64,000 nt of DNA. It comes from Neorhizobium sp. SOG26 (GTDB taxonomy: Bacteria > Pseudomonadota > Alphaproteobacteria > Rhizobiales > Rhizobiaceae). A program made the position numbers and the translations under genes. Position 1 is the stretch's first letter; each line of letters opens with the position of its first letter. Of this stretch, positions 49,944 through 57,511 are shown one piece after another. The stretch spans positions 1,054,001 through 1,118,000 of the forward strand of contig NZ_CP025512.1 in the NCBI RefSeq assembly GCF_003491345.1, given 5' to 3'. The notes under the pieces are model-generated. The model worked only from the letters and a program-made list of their open reading frames with translations. It did no database searches and was not told the origin of the DNA.

Positions 49944-50318
49944 CTACCCGTTCAAACACCAATCATTCTTCCTACCGGGACGCCATTCCCGCGCCGTACC
50001 TTCCCTAAGCAGGATTTGTCCCACCTCTCGCCCGTCTGGCAGGTAGATGTTCACGAGCGGCCTGTTGAAGGCGTCGACGCCCTTCGCTTCCACCCTGACC
50101 GTCTTCCCCTCGATCAAGCTCTTAGGCCGGCGCTTTGCCAGCAGAGCGAGCTTACGCTCCTTCTCAAAATTGACGTGGCTGCCGATCTACGGCGTGTCGA
50201 TGCCGCGCTGGTTGACGATGCCCATACCAAGGAGGCGCATGTTCTGGCCGTCGCACTTGACCGTGTCGCCGTCTACCGCGACCAGAGAAGCGCAGAAAAT
50301 TATGGCTGCAAGCACCAT
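49944..50318 (-). pseudogene. SNase-type (thermonuclease-like) gene with in-frame TAG
   Basis: Reading from ATG at 50318 (AGGAGAA just upstream) gives MVLAAIIFCASLVAVDGDTVKCDGQNMRLLG...RGIDTP, then TAG at 50187-50189, then IGSHVNFEKERKLALL...EGKTVRVEAKGVDAFNRPLVNIYL...EGTAREWRPGRKNDWC to TAG at 49944. The order VDGDTV, D(T/A)PEI, NRPLV(N/Y) and W.PGR..WC is that of staphylococcal-nuclease-fold proteins with an N-terminal signal. The stop replaces the usual Glu of DTPE, one base from GAG. The gene begins 20 bp after a lipoprotein gene on the same strand, so the two formed an operon. Confidence 0.75.
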
Positions 50319-50338
50319 TTCTCCTAACAAGTCTCCGA

Positions 50339-50599
50339 TCAATCGTCGGGGAAGCTGATCCTACGACGGTCCACGAGCAACAGTGAGCGGTCTGGCTGGA
50401 TGATGTAAGTCTCTTGCCAATGCACACCTTTCGCATCCCGGAAGTCATGCGGGACTTGGCTGCCAATCGGGGCGCGGATCAAACGAGTGGCAGGTTGTCC
50501 GTTGTAGGTGATACTGCCAGGGATCGGCTCTATACGTGCCGAGCTAGCCGCGCATCCGGTGAGCAAGGCGGCGATAAGGCTGAGGGTTACGGCTGTCAT
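50339..50599 (-). CDS. Small lipoprotein, 86 aa
   Basis: The 86-aa precursor (MTAVTLSLIAALLTGCAASSARIEP) has a short hydrophobic signal and the lipobox LLTGC, so lipidation at Cys16 is expected. AAGGA lies 7 bases before the ATG. The mature part contains HDFRDAKGVHWQETYII and no known domain. It is directly upstream of the broken nuclease gene. Confidence 0.75.
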   Translation of the reverse strand: MTAVTLSLIAALLTGCAASSARIEPIPGSITYNGQPATRLIRAPIGSQVPHDFRDAKGVHWQETYIIQPDRSLLLVDRRRISFPDD

Positions 50600-50700
50600 G
50601 AACTGATCCTTCGAGCGTGGGCGCAGCCTCTAACAAGACAGCATGCGACTTGTTCGCCCGATGTGGCCAAAACCCCTCCTATGGCTGTCGAGGTTGCGGC

Positions 50701-51363
50701 TCACAACAGCGCCTCCTGCTTCTCCTGCTGTTCCTGTAGCGGCAGCAAAATCAATCCATCGTCCGGGAGAGGACGCTGCAGAGCCTTCGCCTCTTCCCAG
50801 GGTGCCCGCATCCATACGTCCATCTCTTCCTCGCTCGTCACGATGACGGGCATCGCCTTCGGGTGGATCGGGCCAACGACCGCATTTGGCTCGCAGGTGA
50901 GGAAGGCATAGAGTTCATGCTCTCCTTCCCGTGGTGTCTTCATCGAGCCGCGCGTGCCGTTCCAGGTCGTCCAGATGCCCGCGAAGAAGGCGAGGGGCCT
51001 GTCGTCATTGATGGCAAACCAACGCTTAGTCTTCCTTGGCTTCGTGTCTTCATACTCGCAGAAGGTCGTCCAGGGAACGAGGCAACGGTTTGTTGGGCCG
51101 AGCCATCGCCGCCAATGCGGTGAGGTAGCATTGCGAATGTTTGTAACGCCGCAGTCTGGTTTGCCCTGGAGGATGCTCGGCGGTGTCGGCATGCCCCAGG
51201 TCAGCATCGTCATCTCGCGACCCTCCGCAGTGTTGCGGATCACCGGGCCTGGCCGATCAGGATAGACGTCGAGCGAAGGCTGCAGATTGCCAAGCCTGTC
51301 GAAGGCCTTGGTGATCGCCCTTAGGGCCTCCTGGTTGGTCGTGACATTGTAGAGATTGCACAT
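50701..51363 (-). CDS. SOS response-associated peptidase (SRAP/YedK family)
   Basis: YedK/HMCES-type protein that forms a covalent cross-link with abasic sites in single-stranded DNA. The 220-aa product begins MCNLYN, with the catalytic Cys2, has NIRNATS (N.R.E position) near residue 80, FCEYED with the conserved Glu, and HPKAMPVI with the active-site His. It is third in a minus-strand set with the 77-aa and 161-aa genes, whose promoter region carries a LexA box. Confidence 0.93.
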   Translation of the reverse strand: MCNLYNVTTNQEALRAITKAFDRLGNLQPSLDVYPDRPGPVIRNTAEGREMTMLTWGMPTPPSILQGKPDCGVTNIRNATSPHWRRWLGPTNRCLVPWTTFCEYEDTKPRKTKRWFAINDDRPLAFFAGIWTTWNGTRGSMKTPREGEHELYAFLTCEPNAVVGPIHPKAMPVIVTSEEEMDVWMRAPWEEAKALQRPLPDDGLILLPLQEQQEKQEALL

Positions 51364-51367
51364 GCTT

Positions 51368-51853
51368 TCACCTCGGCAATGACGATATCTCGATCACGCT
51401 AGCGTATCTCTTGCATTCCTTACAGTGGAGCTTGGTCGCCAGGTCCTTGATCCGTGCATTGGACCCGACCTGTCGCTCCAGCGCCTTCCTGTTGAGCTTG
51501 GCACGACGGCCGCATTGGCAAACGGCCTTCAGCACTTCCCACTCCCGCAGATCGGCAAGGCGTTTTCCCAGCTCGATCTCATGCTGTTCGCGGCTGATGT
51601 AGCCACGCTGCCTCACCCATTCGTCCAAGCGCCTGTAATAGAACAGACGGCAAAGATTGTAGTAGCCCTTCTTCGGTCGCTCGCAGCCAACGGCTCTGGC
51701 AAGGTCGCCCAGCAGCTCCGGCATGGACGCGTCTCCGTGTTTGCTGAAGAGTTCGTCTCCATCGAAGTGCTGGAGAACCTCACATTCTTCGCAGATGACG
51801 GTGACCTTCTTGCCCCTGTATTCGGACAATGTCGCCGCTTGCTTTCCAGCCAT
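51368..51853 (-). CDS. Cysteine-rich hypothetical protein, 161 aa
   Basis: The ATG at 51853 overlaps the stop of the upstream 77-aa gene (TAATG), which fixes the start. Cysteine pairs CEEC (about residue 22), CQCG and CKEC (about 118 and 148) suggest zinc binding. The C-terminal part is helical and basic. The family is not recognised by name. It lies between the 77-aa protein and the SRAP gene, so a DNA-damage link is inferred from context. Confidence 0.7.
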   Translation of the reverse strand: MAGKQAATLSEYRGKKVTVICEECEVLQHFDGDELFSKHGDASMPELLGDLARAVGCERPKKGYYNLCRLFYYRRLDEWVRQRGYISREQHEIELGKRLADLREWEVLKAVCQCGRRAKLNRKALERQVGSNARIKDLATKLHCKECKRYASVIEISSLPR

Positions 51854-52086
51854 TAGTCGCGCTCGTAGCTCGGCCGCCATCCACGCGTGAAGCCACGGCT
51901 GCTTGCTCCTTCCGTTAGTGCCAGTTCTTGCCGCAGGTGGCGGCAATCTTCCAGCAACGTCTCAATGGCCGCGCGGCTGTCACCACCGTGCCAGACAAGG
52001 ACGGCATCTGCCTCAGACAGCTCGGGTTCATTCTGTTGTGGGGCTGCTTCAGGCACGACTTCTCCTTCGCGCCGAAGCGCGTCCAT
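51853..52086 (-). CDS. Small hypothetical protein, 77 aa
   Basis: The 77-aa product has an acidic middle (ELSEADAVLVWHGGDSRAAIETLLEDCRHLRQELAL) and ends SRGFTRGWRPSYERD. This DxxAVLVWHGGDxRAAI...FTRGWRP pattern looks like a conserved small rhizobial protein; no function is known. It is the first gene of the minus-strand set and is divergent from the ligase across a 120-bp gap. Confidence 0.65.
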   Translation of the reverse strand: MDALRREGEVVPEAAPQQNEPELSEADAVLVWHGGDSRAAIETLLEDCRHLRQELALTEGASSRGFTRGWRPSYERD

Positions 52087-52090
52087 TAGC

Positions 52091-52110
52091 TGTGGATAAC
52101 ATGTGGATAG
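52091..52110 (+). promoter_or_regulatory. Pair of DnaA-box-like sites
   Basis: TGTGGATAA at 52091-52099 is the complement of a perfect DnaA box, and TGTGGATAG at 52102-52110 differs by one base. They are 11 bp apart in the divergent promoter region. DnaA as a transcription factor is possible but not shown. Confidence 0.4.
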
Positions 52111-52133
52111 CCGCTGCTCATGCTACGGCTGGT

Positions 52134-52148
52134 GTTCTCAATATGTTC
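52134..52148 (+). promoter_or_regulatory. LexA (SOS) box, GTTC-N7-GTTC
   Basis: GTTC at 52134-52137 and GTTC at 52145-52148 are separated by seven bases (TCAATAT), an exact match to the alphaproteobacterial LexA box. It sits between the divergent 77-aa gene (start 52086) and the ligase (start 52207), so it could regulate both directions. The match has eight fixed bases, so chance occurrence elsewhere is possible, but the context supports it. Confidence 0.75.
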
Positions 52149-52206
52149 TCCTCGGAGACGGAGTCAACAGGAAATCTTTTTAAGGATTTGCTGTTGCAAT
52201 GGGTGC

Positions 52207-53277
52207 ATGACCAAGCGCCCTCGCAAGCCGTCCAAGCCGCTGCTGATCGACGACAACCTGCCGCTTCAGAGCAGACCGGTACGGCGGCGTGACCCAAAGC
52301 AGCCCGAGCTTCCTTTTGATCCGATGCCCGAACGGGTGGAGCCTTGCCTGGCGACACTGCGGGCTTCTCCGCCTCATGGTCCCGAATGGTCGTATGAGAT
52401 CAAGTGGGACGGCTATCGCCTTGCGGTGCATGTGGAGCCTTCAGGCGTTCGTGTGATCACGCGCGGCGGCAAGGACTGGACGCACCGCTTTCCTGGCATA
52501 GCCGAAGCCGCCAAGGCGCTTAATCGGACGATGATCCTCGATGGCGAGGCGGTGATACTTGACGAGCGGGGGAGGTCAGACTTCGGCCTGCTCCAGAGGT
52601 CGCTCGGAGCCAGTGGCAGAAACGGCGGCAAGCTGCCGTCGAGGGACTCCATCCTCTACGCCTTCGACCTCCTCTACCTGGATGGCCACGACCTGCGGAA
52701 GCTGGACTACGAGGACCGCCGAGAACTGCTGGAGGAGGTGCTGGATGGGCAGGAGGGAGCGATCCGTCTTTCAGAGGAGTTTGACGCCGATCCAGAGACA
52801 CTGCTGCAGCATGCTTGTCAGCTAGGCCTGGAAGGCATCATCGCGAAGCACAGGAAACGCCCGTACAGGTCTGGCAGGCAGGGCGACTGGCTGAAGATCA
52901 AGTGCATCCAAAGCGACAGCTTCATCGTTGTCGGCTACGAGCCATCAACCGCATTGGCAGGCGCGATTGGCAGCCTGCTTCTTGCCGCCTACCGTGGCGA
53001 CGACCTCGTCTACGTTGGCAGCGTCGGAACAGGCTTCAAGCACGATCAAGCGCGGGACTTGAAGGCGACGCTCGACAAGCTAAAGTGGAAGGCGAAGAAG
53101 CCTCCTGTCGACTACGACGGAAGCCGCAAAGCGGTCTGGGTGCAGCCGACATTGATCGCCGAGATCGAGTATCGAGCCTGGACTGATGAAGGAAAGCTGC
53201 GACACGCCTCGTACAAGGGCCTGAGAGACGCTCAAGACAATGCTGACATCTACCGCCTCAAAGAGGAATTGGTTTAG
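52207..53277 (+). CDS. ATP-dependent DNA ligase, LigD ligase-domain type
   Basis: The 356-aa protein matches the ligase module of LigD: motif I EIKWDGYRL with the nucleotidyl-lysine near residue 70, DGEAVILDERG, LYAFDLLYLDGHDL, LEGIIAKHR (motif IV), and DWLKIKC (motif V). The C-terminal OB domain contains SVGTGFK. Polymerase and nuclease modules of full LigD are absent and no Ku gene is near. The start MTKRPRKPSKPL is chosen; a longer frame would cover the LexA box. The ribosome site is weak. Confidence 0.92.
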   Translation: MTKRPRKPSKPLLIDDNLPLQSRPVRRRDPKQPELPFDPMPERVEPCLATLRASPPHGPEWSYEIKWDGYRLAVHVEPSGVRVITRGGKDWTHRFPGIAEAAKALNRTMILDGEAVILDERGRSDFGLLQRSLGASGRNGGKLPSRDSILYAFDLLYLDGHDLRKLDYEDRRELLEEVLDGQEGAIRLSEEFDADPETLLQHACQLGLEGIIAKHRKRPYRSGRQGDWLKIKCIQSDSFIVVGYEPSTALAGAIGSLLLAAYRGDDLVYVGSVGTGFKHDQARDLKATLDKLKWKAKKPPVDYDGSRKAVWVQPTLIAEIEYRAWTDEGKLRHASYKGLRDAQDNADIYRLKEELV

Positions 53278-53535
53278 GGCGGGCGGCGAAGGCTTTCGTT
53301 AGGAGCGACATCCGCGAGGTTTAAGAATAGGAATGTCATCCAGCGGCATTCGCCTGACACCAGCGTCTTGCTTTCCTAGCTTCATAAGCTTGACGTGATG
53401 TTCATGGCGAGCAATCGGACGTTGACCTACGGCGAACTGAGTCGTGGTCAGAATGCACCGGAGCTTTAGGAGACCAAACTGGCTCAGAGTGAGAAATGGT
53501 TTCGTCCGATATTCTCTCAGGTCAAAGGCGGCATC

Positions 53536-54216
53536 GTGGTTACCGATCTTGAGTCGGGAATCGTGCTGGTCAACCGCACCTTCTGCGACATCGTCGGTTA
53601 CTCTGAGGAAGAACTTGTAGAAATGAGGATGGCGGACATCACGCATCCGGATGAAGCACCTTTGAACATCAATAGGTTTAGACGGATGGTCGAAGGAGGA
53701 GGTACAGGCTTCCGCATCGAGACCAGATACATCCGGAAAGATGGACAGGTTGTCCGGATTTCCAAATCAATGTCCCCAGTCAGAAGCGACAATGGCGATA
53801 TCGTCCAGGCTGTTGCGGTCGTTCGGAATGGCGCCGGGCGCGAAAGTGTTCAAGACGAAGCGTGTCGCCTGGCTCAAATCATAGCCTCTTCTGACGTGGC
53901 GATCGTCAGTATCGACACCGACATGAACATCCAAAGCTGGAACAGGGGCGCCCAAAAGCTTTATGGCTACTCACCCGCCGAAGTTCTCGGACGCTCCATC
54001 ATGATGATCGTTCCCCCAGAAAAGTTCGACGAGGAATGTTCACTCATGCGGAGCATCAGGAGGGGCGAGACCGTTCACTCTCATGAGACAATACGAGTGC
54101 ACAAGGATGGCAGCGTGACCACAGTCTCGCTCACCGCCGAGCCGATCTACGACGACAACGGGTTAGTGGTGGGCATTTCGAAGATCGCCCGTAGCCACCC
54201 CCGTATGTCGGGATAG
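53536..54216 (+). CDS. Tandem PAS-domain protein
   Basis: The 226-aa frame from GTG at 53536 has two PAS domains: GIVLVNRTFCDIVGYSEEELVEM... and SIDTDMNIQSWNRGAQKLYGYSPAEVLGRS with PEKFDEECSLMRSIRRGE. No kinase, GGDEF or HTH output is attached. The first PAS strand extends upstream (KWFRPIFSQVKGGIVVTD), so this start is probably too short: CTG at 53479 behind AGGAG is one option; another is that the gene began at ATG 53398 and is interrupted by TAG at 53467. Confidence 0.7.
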   Translation: MVTDLESGIVLVNRTFCDIVGYSEEELVEMRMADITHPDEAPLNINRFRRMVEGGGTGFRIETRYIRKDGQVVRISKSMSPVRSDNGDIVQAVAVVRNGAGRESVQDEACRLAQIIASSDVAIVSIDTDMNIQSWNRGAQKLYGYSPAEVLGRSIMMIVPPEKFDEECSLMRSIRRGETVHSHETIRVHKDGSVTTVSLTAEPIYDDNGLVVGISKIARSHPRMSG

Positions 54217-54217
54217 C

Positions 54218-55711
54218 CTATGGATTGATCCTTGGCGGCTCGCTCAAGTTCGGCATGGATGGAGGAGCTGGTTGTCCTGGAGCACCGTCCATTGGAGGAA
54301 GACCGAAGTTCGGCATCTCGTTGCCCGCGCCGTTGCCGAAGATTGGCACTTCGATCTTGATGGTGTCCAGATCAACGTCCGGTGCCTTATCCAGCCAGTA
54401 GGTAACCGACTCTGGCCAGAAGATGACAATCGCCACCAGGATCAACTGCATGAAGAGCCATGGGATTGCTCCGAGGTAGATGTCCTTCGTCTTCACCGAC
54501 TTCGGAGCGATTGACCTCAGGTAAAACAACGCAAAACCGAATGGCGGGTGCATGAAACTGGTCTGCATGTTGATGCAGAGCAACACACCAAACCAGATGA
54601 GGTCGATGCCGAGAGACTGCGCCACCGGCGCAAGCATCGGGACGACGATGAAGGCGATCTCGAAGAAGTCGAGGAAGAAGGCGAGGAAAAAGACGAAGAT
54701 ATTGACGAAGATCAGGAAGCCGAGTGCGCCACCTGGAATGTGAGACAGAAGGTGCTCGATCCAGAGGCCGCCGTCCATACCCTGGAATACAAGGCTGAAG
54801 CATGTTGCCCCGACCAGGATGAAGACGACCATGGAGGTAATGGTCATGGTTGAATGCATACCCTGGCGAAGCAGGTCCCACGTCAGCCGTCGATGCATGA
54901 GCGCAATGGCCATCGCCCCCACCACGCCAAGTGCACCTGCCTCCGTGGGCGTTGCCAATCCCATGAAGATCGTACCGAGAACAAGGAAGATCAGCGCGAT
55001 GGACGGCACCATTCCCCACAGCACCTTGCCAACAAGCGCGAGGTTCATCTCCCCACGCGCTTCGAGCGGCAGCGGTGGAACGTCCTTAGGCCGGAAGATC
55101 GAAAGAGCGAGAATGAAGAGCAGGAAGATCGTCACCTGGAGGATCGATGGGCCGATTGCACCAAGGTACATGTCGCCGACCGAGCGCCCCAGTTGATCTG
55201 CCAGCACGATCAGAACCAGTGACGGAGGTATGACCTGCGTAATGGTACCCGATGCCGCAATCACGCCTGTCGCGAGGCGCGGGCTGTAGCCGTACTTCAG
55301 CATGATCGGCAGCGAAATCACACCCATGGTGATGACCGAGGCCGCAACGGTCCCGGTGATTGCGCCGAGGATTGCACCAACAACGATAACGGCATACGCC
55401 AGTCCGCCTGGGATGGCACCGAAGAGCTTGCCCGTTCCTTCAAGAAGGTCTTCCGCCAACCCGCAGCGCTCGAGGATCGCGCCCATGAAGGTGAAGAACG
55501 GGATCGCCAGAAGCAGGTCGTTCGACACGATGCCGAAGATGCGGAACGGTAGCGCCTGCAGGAACGAGAACTCGAAGTGGCCCGTCGCTACGCCGATCAG
55601 GCCGAAGAACAGCCCGACCGCCGAAAGCGAGAAGGCGACCGGAAAGCCATAGAGCATGAAAATGATCATGCCGATGAACATGGCAGGCGGCATCACACCG
55701 TATTGAAACAT
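54218..55711 (-). CDS. dctM: TRAP transporter large permease, DctM family
   Basis: Channel subunit of a tripartite ATP-independent periplasmic transporter. The 497-aa protein has about twelve hydrophobic segments, with family signatures FFTFMGAILERCGLAEDLLEGTGKLFG, VGAILGAITGTVAASVITMGVISLPIM and ATPTEAGALGVVGAM. The C-terminal tail after the last helix is long and Pro/Met-rich (PPMDGAPGQPAPP). dctQ lies 21 bp upstream. No dctP binding-protein gene is found nearby, so the substrate is unknown. Confidence 0.93.
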   Translation of the reverse strand: MFQYGVMPPAMFIGMIIFMLYGFPVAFSLSAVGLFFGLIGVATGHFEFSFLQALPFRIFGIVSNDLLLAIPFFTFMGAILERCGLAEDLLEGTGKLFGAIPGGLAYAVIVVGAILGAITGTVAASVITMGVISLPIMLKYGYSPRLATGVIAASGTITQVIPPSLVLIVLADQLGRSVGDMYLGAIGPSILQVTIFLLFILALSIFRPKDVPPLPLEARGEMNLALVGKVLWGMVPSIALIFLVLGTIFMGLATPTEAGALGVVGAMAIALMHRRLTWDLLRQGMHSTMTITSMVVFILVGATCFSLVFQGMDGGLWIEHLLSHIPGGALGFLIFVNIFVFFLAFFLDFFEIAFIVVPMLAPVAQSLGIDLIWFGVLLCINMQTSFMHPPFGFALFYLRSIAPKSVKTKDIYLGAIPWLFMQLILVAIVIFWPESVTYWLDKAPDVDLDTIKIEVPIFGNGAGNEMPNFGLPPMDGAPGQPAPPSMPNLSEPPRINP

Positions 55712-55732
55712 GGGACTGTTCCGGAGATCGGG

Positions 55733-56272
55733 TTATTGGAGAGGTTTTTCGTAGGCGGTATCGACCTGGAGGATGCCGCGCAGTCCGGCTATCCGTTTGA
55801 TCAGTTCGGAAACGCCCTGTAGTGCCAGAAGCAGGAAGCCAGTAACGATGATCAGCTTGACCGGCCATCGGATCAGTCCACCTGCGTTCGATGACATTTC
55901 GCCCTGAGCGTAAGACAGAGCAAAGAAGGGCCACGAAAGCCACGCCAGATAAAGGCAAGCAGGGATCAGGAACAAGACCAGCCCGACAGCGTCAATCCAC
56001 AGGCGAGTTCGGTCAGAGACTGCGCCATACACTAGGTCTACTCGGACATGCTCGTTCAACCGCAATGTATGGGATGCACCCAAAAGAACGATGAAGCCGA
56101 ACAGATACCACTGTATCTCAAGCCAGCCGTTGGAGCTGTAGTTCAACAGGTATCGGATCAAGGCGTTGCCTGCACTGATAAACGTGCAGGCAAGGACCAG
56201 ATATCCGGCCAACTTGCCGATGATTTCGCTCGTGCGGTCTATAGCCCCGCTAAGCTTTAACAATGCAGCCAT
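55733..56272 (-). CDS. dctQ: TRAP transporter small permease, DctQ family
   Basis: The 179-aa membrane protein has four hydrophobic helices and the family motif EIQWYLFGFIVLLGASHTLRLNEHVRVDLVY. The start MAALLKLSGAIDRTSEI is chosen because it begins the first helix region; an in-frame ATG 33 bp upstream is possible. It is in an operon with dctM downstream. The expected dctP would usually lie upstream, where only a 34-codon frame is seen. Confidence 0.9.
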   Translation of the reverse strand: MAALLKLSGAIDRTSEIIGKLAGYLVLACTFISAGNALIRYLLNYSSNGWLEIQWYLFGFIVLLGASHTLRLNEHVRVDLVYGAVSDRTRLWIDAVGLVLFLIPACLYLAWLSWPFFALSYAQGEMSSNAGGLIRWPVKLIIVTGFLLLALQGVSELIKRIAGLRGILQVDTAYEKPLQ

Positions 56273-56474
56273 GACGTTCCCAGGGCGGGTTTGATGCGCC
56301 GTCAACTTCGACTGGGGTCTTGCATGGACCTGGTCAGGATCGGCGGCTTTTCAGTTCAAGGGATTTGCAGATTTTCAGATCGCGAAGTATGTGCGCGATG
56401 ATCTAAATCATTTGCCTCACTCGGAGACGCCTGATGTCTTTGAGGACTTCAAGCCCAAGAGGATCTCATGGCAT
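56273..56474 (-). other. Gap upstream of dctQ
   Basis: No gene is supported. This is the probable promoter region of the TRAP genes. No remnant of a dctP binding protein was seen in any frame. Confidence 0.4.
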
Positions 56475-56579
56475 CTAGGTGACTATGCCAAGCATCATCC
56501 AGCCAAACATAGCGAAGACGAGCGCAGAAAGCGCATAACCAACAACGCTTCCGATCTGCGTGGCAAGGTCTCTTTTCAT
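56475..56579 (-). CDS. Possible 34-aa single-span membrane microprotein
   Basis: ATG at 56579 opens MKRDLATQIGSVVGYALSAL followed by VFAMFGWMMLGIVT and stop. A positive N terminus, then one transmembrane helix of about 22 residues, with a GxxxG-like spacing. No strong ribosome site is seen. It lies upstream of dctQ on the same strand. It could be a leader or membrane microprotein; family unknown. Confidence 0.35.
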   Translation of the reverse strand: MKRDLATQIGSVVGYALSALVFAMFGWMMLGIVT

Positions 56580-56948
56580 TCTGCGTCGCCCGTTCTTGAG
56601 TGCTGGTATGGATTGTGCCTGATATTGAATAAAGTCAAGGCGTCCCACGGTGACGAACCTGAAACGTGTGGGTAAACATACGGTAGTAACTTTAGCGCAA
56701 CGGTCGCGCCTTTGCCGAACTCAGTTCATTAAGGTAACGGATTGGCGACAGTGCGTAAGGCTTTGCGGGCGCCAATACCTGCTTACTCGTGCATTGTCCC
56801 ATTCCCAACCTAGTCTTGGCCTTTATGGAATACCCTGAAGGTATCGCTGTTTGCACGATTGGGCGATCTTGAATAGCAACGGCGTCACCCCTTCCGCGCG
56901 TGTAGGAATCATGCAACATCTGCGCGTGACTAGGATGGGGGAAATCTC
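56580..56948 (+). other. Gap with no supported gene
   Basis: Frames in this stretch lack ribosome sites and recognisable products. It probably holds promoters for the 34-codon frame and for the lipoprotein gene to the right. Composition is AT-richer than in core genes. Confidence 0.35.
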
Positions 56949-57299
56949 GTGAAAGTTTATGTTTCGTCGCTGGCGTTCGCGCTGGCTTTGTCGTCTTGCG
57001 CCAAGCGCCCTGACGCAATTGTGCCTGCCGACATACCGATGGCAGCCTATACCAACCTCTCTTGCGAACAACTTGGCCAAGAGATGATCCGGGAACAGAC
57101 AGCGTTGGCTGCGGTCTCTAAACAGCAACATGATGCGGCGACAGGTGACGCATTCGGAGTATTCCTCGTTGGTGTCCCGATGTCATCCACTTTCGGTGGA
57201 GATAAGGAGGGGCAGGTTTCCGTCGCGAAAGGGAAGGTGCAGGCGATCCAGTCCGCTTTGCTTGCGAAGGGTTGCAACGGCCCATCCTCCCGGAAGTAG
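56949..57299 (+). CDS. Small lipoprotein, 116 aa
   Basis: A GTG start behind GGGGGAAATC gives MKVYVSSLAFALALSSCAKRPDA, a lipoprotein signal with lipobox LSSC (Cys17). The mature part has a coiled CEQLGQEMIREQTALAAVSKQQHDAATGDA stretch, then GVFLVGVPMSSTFGGDKEGQVSVAKGKVQAI and KGC. This pattern occurs in small bacterial and phage-associated lipoproteins of unknown function; two Cys may form a disulfide. Confidence 0.75.
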   Translation: MKVYVSSLAFALALSSCAKRPDAIVPADIPMAAYTNLSCEQLGQEMIREQTALAAVSKQQHDAATGDAFGVFLVGVPMSSTFGGDKEGQVSVAKGKVQAIQSALLAKGCNGPSSRK

Positions 57300-57511
57300 C
57301 CGTTGGCCGTCCGCTAGGGTTGGCGGCGAACTGGTGGTATCGAGTAGAACAACCTGGCTGAGGCTGGCAGCCTAGCAGCTTCTGCCAGAGATGTTCTCCG
57401 ATCATTCACAGCCTTAACCGCTTTTTTAGGGTCAGAGGGCACGCCCACAATCGGGCGCTCCCTCTCACGGCGCAAAGTCGCACGCGCGACCAAAGGGCAA
57501 GGCGTCTTAGG

